Source of the DNA: Agromyces sp. G08B096 | GTDB taxonomy: Bacteria; Actinomycetota; Actinomycetes; Actinomycetales; Microbacteriaceae | DNA length: 64,000 nt | Reading direction: 5' to 3' | Assembly (NCBI RefSeq): GCF_040267705.1 | Contig: NZ_CP158374.1 | Span: 2,356,001-2,420,000 of the forward strand | Shown here: positions 8,693 to 16,543 of the stretch, piece by piece | Numbering within the stretch: the stretch's first letter is position 1 | Layout of the letters: each line of letters opens with the position of its first letter | Translations under genes and position numbers: made by a program | Notes under the pieces: generated by a model | What the model was told of the DNA's origin: nothing | Seen by the model: the letters and a program-made list of their open reading frames with translations, nothing else | The model's database searches: none

Positions 8693-9124
8693 ATGTTCGT
8701 GGTCCCGACGACCCTGGCCGAACCAGCTGACCTCGCTGCATGGACGGGCACCGACGCGCCGACGAACGCCGCGCAGATCCTCCGCTCCTGCACGTCCCTT
8801 GTGCTCGACGAGACGAAGACGGCGACGTACCCCGTCGACCCGGAGACGGGCCTCTCCACCGACACGGACGTGAAGAACGCGCTCCGTGACGCGACCTGCA
8901 TTCAGGCCGCCGCGTGGGTGGCGTTGAAGATCGACCCGGCGACGGGTGGTGTGCTCGCCCAGTCGGTGAAGAAGCGGAAGGAGCTCGGCACCGCGGTGAT
9001 CGAGTATGCGGATTCCGCATCCGCCGCCGCGGCGCGGGCGCAGGCGTACCGTGAGCTCGTCCCTGAGGCTCGCGCATTCCTCCGCAACCGGGGCCTGCTG
9101 GACGCGGCGGTGAGCCACTCGTGA
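8693..9124 (+). CDS. Head-tail connector (gp6-like adaptor)
   Basis: 143 residues, AAGGAGA ribosome site. Position after the capsid gene, small size, and helix-rich sequence with a conserved-looking AAWVALKIDP segment (about residues 83-92) fit head-completion adaptors that sit under the portal. The end overlaps the next start by 4 bases (GTGA). The family assignment rests mainly on gene order. Confidence 0.7.
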   Translation: MFVVPTTLAEPADLAAWTGTDAPTNAAQILRSCTSLVLDETKTATYPVDPETGLSTDTDVKNALRDATCIQAAAWVALKIDPATGGVLAQSVKKRKELGTAVIEYADSASAAAARAQAYRELVPEARAFLRNRGLLDAAVSHS

Positions 9125-9462
9125 GCGACCTCGACGACTTCTTCGTCCACACGGTGACGGTGGAAGCGTTCCAAGACACGAACGGGTACGGCGAACCGCA
9201 GTACGCCGCCCCAGCCGTCGTGGCGTGCTTCACCGAAGCGAAGCGTCGCCTCGTGCGGTCCTCCACAGGTGAGGAAGTCGTGTCCGAAACGACCCTGTAC
9301 ACCGACGCATCACACGAGACGAAGTTCCCGCCCGGCAGCCGCGTCACCGTCGGCGCCGACGTCGCGACCGTGATCACAGCCGGCGCGTTCACGTCCGGCG
9401 ACCTCGATCTCCCCGACCACCTCGTCGTGAACCTCGACCGCGGAGCATCCCGCAACCAGTAG
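9121..9462 (+). CDS. Head-tail stopper/neck protein
   Basis: 113-residue, mostly beta-strand protein. GTG start overlaps the preceding stop. The pattern (N-terminal HTVTVEAFQDTNGYGEPQY, middle RRLVRSSTGEEVVSETTLY, then PPGSRVTVG) is that of head-closure proteins with an SH3-like barrel. It is the second of four connector genes in the order expected for long-tailed phages. Confidence 0.72.
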   Translation: MSDLDDFFVHTVTVEAFQDTNGYGEPQYAAPAVVACFTEAKRRLVRSSTGEEVVSETTLYTDASHETKFPPGSRVTVGADVATVITAGAFTSGDLDLPDHLVVNLDRGASRNQ

Positions 9463-9472
9463 GAGGCGCACC

Positions 9473-9814
9473 GTGGCCGACGATGAAGACTTCCTCGCGG
9501 TCCTCCACCGCGTCGACGAGGGCATGGACGGGCTGATGCCCATCGCGCTCGCCCGCGGCATGGAGCACATCCGCGGTGTCGCCGCAGGCCTCACGCCGGT
9601 CCGCACGGGACAGCTCGTCGGGTCCGCCTCGGTCACCGTCGATGGTGACGAGGCGCAGCTGTTCTACCCGGGCCCGTACGCCCGCCGACAGCACTACGAG
9701 CTCGACTGGCGGCACACGAAGGGCCAGGCGCTGTACCTCGAGCAGCCGATGCGCACCGAGGCCGACACGGCTCTCGGCATCGTCTCCGACACGCTCGGGG
9801 GTGCGTTCCAATGA
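9473..9814 (+). CDS. HK97 gp10-like neck protein
   Basis: 113 residues from GTG 9473. The helix ending TPVRTGQLVGSASV followed by YPGPYARRQHYEL is the hallmark arrangement of HK97-gp10/minor tail-neck proteins, which join head and tail. ATGA overlap with the next gene. Soluble, no cysteine. Confidence 0.75.
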   Translation: MADDEDFLAVLHRVDEGMDGLMPIALARGMEHIRGVAAGLTPVRTGQLVGSASVTVDGDEAQLFYPGPYARRQHYELDWRHTKGQALYLEQPMRTEADTALGIVSDTLGGAFQ

Positions 9815-10266
9815 GCAACACCACCGTCCTCGCCACAGGTCTCGCGGAGGTGCTCGCGAGCGCCGGAATCGGGCTCACCTGGAACCCCACAGGCACGTAC
9901 CCGGCCGGGCAGACGGGCATCTTCATGAAGATCATGCCGCAGTCGCCCGACCGGGTCGTCACCATCAACGTCGTCTGGGCCGGCGACGACATCACGATGC
10001 CTCGTGCGCAGCCGATGATCCAGATCCGCGGCCGTGGCCTCCCGAAGAAACCGCTCGACGTCGACGACCTTCTCGACCCGATCGTCGATGTCCTTCACGG
10101 CCGCACGAACCTGCCGCTCGGTGGGCTCATGGTCGTGCAGATCAACCGTCGCGTGTCCGCCCCGCTCGGCGCTGACGAGAACGGCCGTTGGGAGCGCGTG
10201 GACCAGTACTACGCCGACGTCGACGTCCCGCCCACGATCAACCGCCCCGAAGGCGGTAGCTGGTAG
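9811..10266 (+). CDS. Tail terminator (Minor_capsid_3-like)
   Basis: 151-residue protein starting in an ATGA overlap. Predicted alpha/beta content with VVTINVVWAGDD and MIQIRGRGLP strands resembles tail terminator proteins (Phage minor capsid 3/HK-type) that cap the tail tube before head joining. Gene order (stopper, gp10-like, terminator, tube) supports the call. Confidence 0.75.
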   Translation: MSNTTVLATGLAEVLASAGIGLTWNPTGTYPAGQTGIFMKIMPQSPDRVVTINVVWAGDDITMPRAQPMIQIRGRGLPKKPLDVDDLLDPIVDVLHGRTNLPLGGLMVVQINRRVSAPLGADENGRWERVDQYYADVDVPPTINRPEGGSW

Positions 10267-10335
10267 CCGCCAGCGCTTCGCCCCCAAGGCTCATGCCGCG
10301 GGGCTCACACCCCGATCAGCCTGAGGAGGCTCATC

Positions 10336-11037
10336 ATGCCCACCGCTCTTGCACGCCGTTTCAAGGTCGATGTTTCGACTGACGGCACCACTTGGCTCAC
10401 CCTCAAGGGGATCAACGACCTGAACCCTGCGATCTCTCCCACCCTTGTTGGTGCGGACGACTACGACTCGAACGGGTTCGCCTCGTTCGAGAAGACCCTG
10501 CAGGGCTGGGTCCTCACGGCCAAGGCGCTGCGGAAGACGAACGCCGGCGTCTTCGACCCCGCCCAGGAACTCGTCCGCGGCCGACAGCTGAGCTTCGGAG
10601 ACACGGCCCGTGTCTACGTCCGCTGGTACGACCGCAACGGCGCACCGGAGGCGTACCAGGGTCTCGCGATCGTCGGATGGGCGCCGTCGAAGACGGGTGT
10701 CGCGGACCTCGACGAGGTCACGATCACCCTCACCGGCGACGGCATCCTCACCCAGATCGCGAACCCGTACAACGCGGCCGCTGTGCCCGTGATCCTCGGT
10801 GCCAGCCCGTCGGGCGTCGCCGCGGGCGGCATCGTCAACATCTCCGGCACCGGCTTCGCGGGTGTCAACGGTGCGGCGTCGGTCAAGTTCGGCGCGACGA
10901 ACGCGACGAGCTACATCGTCGTGTCCGACAACACCATCGTCGCCGTCATGCCTGCTGGCTCCGCTGGTGCCGCGAACATCACCGTCGTGAACAGCGCCGG
11001 CACGTCGACCGCGTTCAGCTACACGCGCGGCGCGTAA
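10336..11037 (+). CDS. Major tail tube protein with C-terminal TIG/IPT domain
   Basis: 233 residues, GAGGAGG ribosome site. Residues 1-145 form a tube-type domain (RRFKVDVSTDGTTWLTL; VTITLTGDGILTQIANP). Residues about 150-232 read as an immunoglobulin-like IPT/TIG fold (PVILGASPSGVAAGGIVNI, then GTGFAGVNGAASVKF). Such appended domains decorate siphovirus tails and may help bind host surfaces. A very strong stem-loop follows the gene. Confidence 0.85.
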   Translation: MPTALARRFKVDVSTDGTTWLTLKGINDLNPAISPTLVGADDYDSNGFASFEKTLQGWVLTAKALRKTNAGVFDPAQELVRGRQLSFGDTARVYVRWYDRNGAPEAYQGLAIVGWAPSKTGVADLDEVTITLTGDGILTQIANPYNAAAVPVILGASPSGVAAGGIVNISGTGFAGVNGAASVKFGATNATSYIVVSDNTIVAVMPAGSAGAANITVVNSAGTSTAFSYTRGA

Positions 11038-11047
11038 TCCCCAAGCC

Positions 11048-11081
11048 CCCGGGCGCCCGTATGGGGATGCGGGCGCCCGGG
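11048..11081 (+). terminator. Stem-loop after tail tube gene
   Basis: Perfect 12-bp stem CCCGGGCGCCCG / CGGGCGCCCGGG with a 10-nt loop, 10 bases after the tube stop. No T-run follows. Like the hairpin after the capsid gene, it probably limits read-through or protects the 3' end of an abundant mRNA. Confidence 0.75.
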
Positions 11082-11110
11082 CTCATCCCCACAGAAAGGT
11101 CCCCCAGATC

Positions 11111-11503
11111 ATGACGCAGCTTCGCGAGTACACCGAGTTCTCCGACGGCCCCCTGCAGTTCCCGATCCGAGGGAAGGTGTACACCGCCCCGGAGATCGAC
11201 ATCCCGACCGGCATGCGCCTCAACGGGATCGTCGAAGGTACCGCTGACCAGGACATGAACTCCGTCGAGCTCGGACAGCTCATCCTCGGCCCCGTGTGGG
11301 ACGAGATGATCGCCGACGGTGTCCCCCTCGCCGCAGCCACGCGGGCCGTGTCCGTCGCGATGGCCGACTTCCTCTACGGGCGCGAGTACGCGCAGGCGTA
11401 CTGGGAGACCGGCAACGACCCAAAAGCGCTGGAGAAGCGCCTGGCACCGAACAGGGCCTCGAGGCGATCGACAAGTACGGGTGGGGCGAGAAAGACCCGC
11501 TGA
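11111..11503 (+). CDS. Tail assembly chaperone, short (G-type) product
   Basis: 130-residue zero-frame product. The N-terminal part (YTEFSDGPLQFPIRGKVYTAP) and helical body match actinophage tail assembly chaperones encoded just before the tape measure. The last ~25 residues (after codon 105) are low-complexity, Arg/Ser-rich read-through, consistent with the real function lying in the part shared with the frameshifted form. Confidence 0.8.
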   Translation: MTQLREYTEFSDGPLQFPIRGKVYTAPEIDIPTGMRLNGIVEGTADQDMNSVELGQLILGPVWDEMIADGVPLAAATRAVSVAMADFLYGREYAQAYWETGNDPKALEKRLAPNRASRRSTSTGGARKTR

Positions 11504-11778
11504 CCGGACTGTACGAGGGTTACGACCTTCCCCAAGGCCTGTCGAAGCCGCCCGGCAACCCGATCTCGCTGAGAGCCGTCGTGGAGCAGTGGGCGCTCGT
11601 GGAGTTCTCGTTCCACCAGATCCTCGGCGTCGACCTTGAGGACGTGTGGCGGCGGAAGTCGTGGCGCTGGTTCGAGACCCGGGTCCGCGGTCTCCTCTCC
11701 ATCGACTCCCCACTCGCCCGCTTCTTCGCGCCCGACGAGCAGGCGCCACCACAGCCGGAGGTGAACGATGGCGGGTGA
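11111..11778 (+). CDS. Tail assembly chaperone, long (GT-type) frameshift product
   Basis: A -1 shift at CCCAAAA (11419-11425) joins the first 105 codons to the open frame at 11425-11778, giving about 222 residues. The second part (EAIDKYGWGEKDPLTGLYEG, later HQILGVDLEDVWRRKSWRW) has no credible start of its own but reads as a normal protein, as in lambda G/GT. The long form normally binds the tape measure and recruits tube subunits. It ends inside the tape-measure start (overlap 11 bases). Confidence 0.82.
11419..11425 (+). other. -1 programmed frameshift slippery heptamer CCCAAAA
   Basis: Zero-frame codons CCA (11420-11422) and AAA (11423-11425) are preceded by C, giving C-CCA-AAA, a canonical X-XXY-YYZ heptamer. 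Slipping one base back leads directly into the open frame for the second chaperone part. Confidence 0.85.
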
Positions 11779-14230
11779 CGGACCCACGACCGCAGGTTCC
11801 ATCGTCGGCAAGCTGAAGATGGACCGGTCGGACTGGCTCGCCGGTGTGGCAGCCACGACGGCCGAAGCGCGAGCGCTCGGTTCCCTCGATCCAACGATCG
11901 ACATCGACACGAACGCTCGAGACGTCATCCGCGAGCTCGACGACACGGCACAGTCCGTCGGCGTCGTCACCGAGCGGCACCGCACTCTCGGCAGCGTGGT
12001 GCAACGCACCACCGACGACACGATCAAGTTCAACGACGCGAACCGTACGTCGTTCACCCGCATGGGCATGATCGCGTCCGCTGTGGCGCTGCTCGTCCCC
12101 CTCCTTGGGCCCCTCGGCGCTGGCATCATCGGCGTCGGGTCCGCGTTCCTCGGCATGGGTGTCGCCGGCGTCCTCGCCCTCGTCGGCATCCACCAGCAGA
12201 TGGAGCAGGGCACCGAACTCGGCCGCCAGTACTCCACCGGCGTCGGCCAGATGAAGTCGATGTTCTCGCAGCTGTCCGCGACGGCTGCCGTGAGCATGCT
12301 GACCTCGTTCAACCGGGTCGTGAAGGAGACCTCCGACGCGTTCCCGTTCCTGAACCAGCAGGTCAGCACCTTCTCGGGACTCCTCGGCCGATCGGGCGCG
12401 AACTTCCTGTCCGGCGTCATCACGTCGCTGCAGATCCTGAACCCGCTGTTCATGACCGCGGCAGTGTGGATCGAGGACATCTCCGAGGGCTTCCAGCGGT
12501 GGACGCAGGATGGCGGGCTGCAGCAGTTCGCGTCCTATGCGCTCTCCGCGCTGCCGTCCGTGCTCGACATGATCGGCGCCCTCTCGGGCATGGTGATCCA
12601 CCTGATCACCGCGCTCGCCCCGCTCGGCGCGATCGGCGTCGGCGTGCTCACGGGCATCGCGGACGTCATCAACGCGATCCCGGTGGAGGTGCTCGGCACC
12701 CTCATCGGCATGGTCACGTGGGGCACCCTCGCGTTCAAGGCGTGGGGGTTCGTTGCCCCGCTGCTCGCCGGTATCGCAACCCAGTTCGGTGCCGTCGGGG
12801 CTGCTGCGACCATCGCGACAGGCCCGATCGGGTGGGCGGTCGCAGGTGTCGCCGCGCTCGCGTCGATCCTCGTCATCGCCACTGCGGGCACCCGTGGTGC
12901 CACGGCCGCCATGCAGGACTACACCGCAGCGGTGGAGGCCGACAACGGCGCCATCGGTGAGAACGTGCGCGCGAAGGCCGCCCAGCGTCTGCAGGACGAC
13001 GGAGCGCTCGAGACCGCGAAGAAGCTGAAGATCGCGACCGAGGATGTCGTGAGCGCGACCCTTGGCGACGTGTCCGCGAAGCAGCGCGTCAACGAGAAGC
13101 TGGACGAGTTCGCGAAGGGCTCGTCGATCGCTGCGACCTGGGCCGACACGCTCAGGCAGTCGATGGAGGATAACTCCGGCGCGATCGAGGGTGAAGTCGA
13201 CCGCTACCACGCCCTGAACGAAGCCGTCGGCGGAGTCGCGACGTCGACGGGCACCATGTCCGAGATGACGCGCTCCTCGGCGTCGTCGTACCTCGAGGCG
13301 GCGGACGCCGCTTCCGAGCTCCGGAACCAGCTCGAGCAGCTCCTCGCGAAGATCAACGAGGGCAACGACCTCGGGCAGGACGCGATCACCGCGAACTCCG
13401 CCTACCAGGACGCCCTCGCGGGCATCACGGAGGAGGTCGAGCGGCAGAAGGCTGCGTACGAGGAAGCGAACGGCACCCTCGACGGGTTCGTGTTCTCCCT
13501 CGACGAGTCCACCGCGACGGGGTCAGGGAACGCTGCTATGTTCGCGGATCTCGCGCAGAAGTCGCAGACCGCGGCGGAGAAGCAGCTGCAGCTCACCGGT
13601 GACACGGCGGCGTACAAGGCTCAGCTCGAGGCGGGCCGGCAGACGCTGTACGACACGATCCTGGGCCTCACGGGGAACGCGGATGCCGCGCAACGGCTGA
13701 CGGACAAGATCTACGCGATGCCGTCTCAGAAGGAGATCGACATCCTCGCGGACACGCTCCGCGCACAGTCGGCGCTGGATGCGTTCATCGCTTCTGCGAA
13801 CGCGCGGGTCGCGACGATCACGGTCCGGGCCACGATGCCGGACCTCAACGGCGAGGCGTCGGGTTCAGGCCGGATGGGCACGTTCGGCGCGAACGGCCTG
13901 ACCGCGCAGGGACTCGCCTCCGGCGGGTCTGGCACGGTCGTCGGGCCCGGGAACGCGCACTCGGATGGTGCGGGCCTGTACGTCCTTGCCAACGGTGAGG
14001 AGGTCACGTCGGACCGGTTCGGGCAGGCATCCCGGAACCGGGCGCTCCTGAAGCAGCTGAACGCCGGCGTCGTCGCACCGATGCTGCCCTCAGCTGGTTC
14101 ACGTGAGCCAGCCGCGTACCCGCAGCAGGTCACGAAGGTCGAGAAGCACTTCCACTTCACCGTGTACGCCAACGACCCGAACGACCTGTTCCAGAAGGTA
14201 CAGAACCGGCAGAACCAACTGGGGGGCTGA
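11768..14230 (+). CDS. Tape measure protein
   Basis: 820 residues, the longest gene of the tail module, following the chaperone pair. Residues about 98-140 and about 255-370 are long hydrophobic, Gly/Ala-rich stretches (probable membrane-inserting segments), flanked by helical charged regions; the C-terminal end contains EKHFHFTVYANDPNDLFQ, common in siphovirus tape measures. No lysozyme or peptidase motif was seen. It sets tail length and helps deliver DNA. Tail length would scale with this relatively short protein. Confidence 0.92.
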   Translation: MAGDGPTTAGSIVGKLKMDRSDWLAGVAATTAEARALGSLDPTIDIDTNARDVIRELDDTAQSVGVVTERHRTLGSVVQRTTDDTIKFNDANRTSFTRMGMIASAVALLVPLLGPLGAGIIGVGSAFLGMGVAGVLALVGIHQQMEQGTELGRQYSTGVGQMKSMFSQLSATAAVSMLTSFNRVVKETSDAFPFLNQQVSTFSGLLGRSGANFLSGVITSLQILNPLFMTAAVWIEDISEGFQRWTQDGGLQQFASYALSALPSVLDMIGALSGMVIHLITALAPLGAIGVGVLTGIADVINAIPVEVLGTLIGMVTWGTLAFKAWGFVAPLLAGIATQFGAVGAAATIATGPIGWAVAGVAALASILVIATAGTRGATAAMQDYTAAVEADNGAIGENVRAKAAQRLQDDGALETAKKLKIATEDVVSATLGDVSAKQRVNEKLDEFAKGSSIAATWADTLRQSMEDNSGAIEGEVDRYHALNEAVGGVATSTGTMSEMTRSSASSYLEAADAASELRNQLEQLLAKINEGNDLGQDAITANSAYQDALAGITEEVERQKAAYEEANGTLDGFVFSLDESTATGSGNAAMFADLAQKSQTAAEKQLQLTGDTAAYKAQLEAGRQTLYDTILGLTGNADAAQRLTDKIYAMPSQKEIDILADTLRAQSALDAFIASANARVATITVRATMPDLNGEASGSGRMGTFGANGLTAQGLASGGSGTVVGPGNAHSDGAGLYVLANGEEVTSDRFGQASRNRALLKQLNAGVVAPMLPSAGSREPAAYPQQVTKVEKHFHFTVYANDPNDLFQKVQNRQNQLGG

Positions 14231-15066
14231 TGGCGACCACGATCGACTACGGCCACATCCCGTTCGGCGGTGTCGACGAGTTCGGCGTCCGGTGGAGGCT
14301 GACGAGCTTCGATGGGTGGGACGGGTCTCCCGCTCCCACCCTCGACGTCGTCCAGAACCCGCGCGGCGCTGGCGGGTCCGCAGGTGAGGGCTTCTTCACC
14401 CCGCGGTACCTCGCCCCGCGCGGGCAGATCATCGCCCCCACGGCCGAGCTCCTGAACGACGCCGTCGATCGTCTCAACGACGCCGTCGCGCTCGACGATC
14501 GACCGTTCACCGTCGCCCAGGCGGGCAAGGAGCGGTGGCTCAATGTCCGCCGGGCAGACGAGGTTCGCGCGCCGAAGCTGAACGACCGGATCGCGGAGTA
14601 CGCGTTCCAGGTCGTAGCGCTCGACGGGCGGAAGCTCCATGGCGAGATGTCCGGGACGACGGCGCTGCCGTCGTCGGTGGGTGGCCTGACGGTGCCGTTC
14701 ACGGTGCCGTTCATCATCGACGCGACGCAGGTCTCTGGGCAGGTTTCGCTGACTAATCCGGGCAACGAGGTTGGACCCGTGAAGGTCCGAATCGATGGGC
14801 CGTGCGTCGGCCCCGTCGTGACACACGTGTCATCGGGTCGGTCGCTGGTCTTCGCGTCGTCGCTGGTGCTGGGCGCCGGCGAGTGGCTCGAGATTGACAT
14901 GGACGCCCGGACGGTCCTCGCCAACGGGCAGTCGAACCGGCGCATGTACGTGTACTCCGCCGGCTGGTCGTTCTTCGAACCCGGCGACAACACCTGGGCG
15001 TTCACCGCCGCTTCCTTCGATCCCGCTCCCCGGATGACCGTGACGGCCATCCCCGCAGACAAGTAA
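14230..15066 (+). CDS. Distal tail protein (Dit-like)
   Basis: 278 residues, start overlapping the tape-measure stop by one base. The N-terminal half has the belt-type beta pattern of Dit proteins (FGVRWRLTSFDGWDG, later ERWLNVRRADEVRAPKL and EYAFQVVALDGRKLHGE); the C-terminal half (about residues 150-275) is a galectin-like beta domain. It forms the hub joining tube and baseplate. Gene order directly after the tape measure supports this. Confidence 0.82.
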   Translation: MATTIDYGHIPFGGVDEFGVRWRLTSFDGWDGSPAPTLDVVQNPRGAGGSAGEGFFTPRYLAPRGQIIAPTAELLNDAVDRLNDAVALDDRPFTVAQAGKERWLNVRRADEVRAPKLNDRIAEYAFQVVALDGRKLHGEMSGTTALPSSVGGLTVPFTVPFIIDATQVSGQVSLTNPGNEVGPVKVRIDGPCVGPVVTHVSSGRSLVFASSLVLGAGEWLEIDMDARTVLANGQSNRRMYVYSAGWSFFEPGDNTWAFTAASFDPAPRMTVTAIPADK

Positions 15067-15075
15067 GGACACCCC

Positions 15076-16035
15076 ATGGTCGACACGCTCTACCCCGCGA
15101 ACGCGGTGACGGATGCGCCCGCCTACAACGGGCGCATCCTGCGTCAAGCGGGCGCCGTGGACCTCGCCGGCGCGGTAGCCGGCCGCCCGCTTGGCGCTCG
15201 ATCCGGTGTCCGCCCGGGCACCCCGACGAACACCGTGACGACGACGTCGAGCACGTGGACGTGTCAGCCGTTCGCTGGTGTCGCGGACGTGATGACGGCC
15301 GCGGAGTCCGGCCCGTACCGGTTCGCGTTCGACGCTGCGGCGTCGGGTTCGATCGTCGCGGCGGACACGCAGGCGCGGAAGGACATCATCTACGTCGAGG
15401 TGAAGGACCCCGCGGAAGGTGTGGGGTCAACGCCGTCGGTGACGCGGAAGTACCTGCCTGGTGCCCCGTCCGGGACGCCGTCGGCTCCGTCGATCCCCCC
15501 GACGGAACGCGGCTTCGTGATCGCGGAGATCAACGTCCCGGCGACAGGCGGCGGGGCCCCCACGGTCACGTGGGTTGCACCCTACTGCGTGGCGGCCGGC
15601 GGCGTGCTGCCCGTTCCGGCTGGCGTGTACCCGACGTCGCCGTACCTGGGGCAGTACGTCGACGACCCAGTGAAGGGGTTGCTCCGCTACGACGGCACAG
15701 GGTGGGTGCCGCAGTCGCCCCTCATCATGCCCGGTGCTGGTCTCGTCGGCGGTACCCCGCCGGCCGGTACCCGGTTCATCGAGAAGTCCGGCGCGTTCCT
15801 CGTGAACACGAACGGTTCGGGTGACGCCGGATACACGTACCCGACACCGTTCCCGAACGGGGTCTTGTCGATCGAGCTTCAGCGGCGGGACTTCTCCAAC
15901 TACGGGGCCACGATCCAGATCCTGAACGCCACCCAGACACTGTCTGTGGCGTCGTTCCGCGTCTACCAGCCGGGTGGTGCCCCACTGACGGGCGTCAACA
16001 ACGTCCCGTTCACCTACAGGGCCATCGGTTGGTGA
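15076..16035 (+). CDS. Tail fibre/receptor-binding-type protein
   Basis: 319 residues with AAGGA before ATG. N-terminal region (YPANAVTDAPAYNGRILRQ) resembles baseplate-anchoring parts of actinophage fibre proteins; the middle is Pro/Gly/Thr-rich. The C-terminal ~75 residues (GYTYPTPFPNGVLSIELQ) resemble the gp53-like fibre tip domain. It is likely part of the host-binding apparatus. No enzyme motif seen. Confidence 0.68.
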   Translation: MVDTLYPANAVTDAPAYNGRILRQAGAVDLAGAVAGRPLGARSGVRPGTPTNTVTTTSSTWTCQPFAGVADVMTAAESGPYRFAFDAAASGSIVAADTQARKDIIYVEVKDPAEGVGSTPSVTRKYLPGAPSGTPSAPSIPPTERGFVIAEINVPATGGGAPTVTWVAPYCVAAGGVLPVPAGVYPTSPYLGQYVDDPVKGLLRYDGTGWVPQSPLIMPGAGLVGGTPPAGTRFIEKSGAFLVNTNGSGDAGYTYPTPFPNGVLSIELQRRDFSNYGATIQILNATQTLSVASFRVYQPGGAPLTGVNNVPFTYRAIGW

Positions 16036-16061
16036 CCCTCGATCCACAGGGAGGTCATCTC

Positions 16062-16247
16062 ATGGTCGTGATCATCGGCGGCCACAGCGTGCCGGAAGAC
16101 AAGGTTGACCTGTTCTTCGACGGGAAGTCAGGCCGACGGGTCACAGACGCCGAGTGGGACGAATCGAAGCGGCGCCTACGCGAGGCGGAAGCGCTCCTCG
16201 GAGACGCCGCGGTGACGTGGGAGCCGATCGGGGAGCCGGAGTCATGA
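16062..16247 (+). CDS. Hypothetical protein, 61 aa
   Basis: ATG 16062 preceded by GGGAGGT. Short acidic protein: N-terminal hydrophobic strand MVVIIGG, then a charged helix (DAEWDESKRRLREAEALLG). Overlaps the next gene by ATGA. Probably a small baseplate accessory; no family recognised. Confidence 0.55.
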   Translation: MVVIIGGHSVPEDKVDLFFDGKSGRRVTDAEWDESKRRLREAEALLGDAAVTWEPIGEPES

Positions 16248-16534
16248 CGCACTCGAGACTCACAAACGGCGTGCAGCTCACGTCGGATTCGAGTGACGCC
16301 TGCGTTGACAGCTGCCACCGCCCGTTCGTGCGTTCCCCGGCGAACAGCGGAGTTCGTACTCGCGGCCTGGTCGATCACGCGGACTGGGACACTTCCATCC
16401 CGAACATGCATGTCGGTCGAACGGGTCTCGCGCACGGCGCTGTCGCAGCCCAGGACGGGTTCATCTTCTCGACCGAGGGGGCTTCGACGACGATGACCGG
16501 CAAAGTCCGCGTATACGGCCACTACTCGGGCTAG
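16244..16534 (+). CDS. Hypothetical protein, 96 aa
   Basis: Starts in an ATGA overlap. 96 residues rich in Ser, Gly, His, Asp and Thr, with two cysteines (C28, C32: ACVDSC) and a beta-type C-terminus ending GKVRVYGHYSG. Its place among fibre and lysin genes suggests a virion-surface or baseplate part. No recognised domain. Confidence 0.55.
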   Translation: MTHSRLTNGVQLTSDSSDACVDSCHRPFVRSPANSGVRTRGLVDHADWDTSIPNMHVGRTGLAHGAVAAQDGFIFSTEGASTTMTGKVRVYGHYSG

Positions 16535-16543
16535 GAGATCATC

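Noticed and set aside
7322-9118. A 598-codon minus-strand open frame over the capsid gene
   Set aside because: Shadow of the capsid and connector genes; Arg/Gly/Val-rich with no recognisable features.
10288-10321. Possible terminator before the tail tube gene
   Set aside because: Only a 5-bp CGGGG/CCCCG stem plus a detached GGCT/AGCC pair; much weaker than the two structural-gene hairpins. Its core is treated as a motif copy instead.
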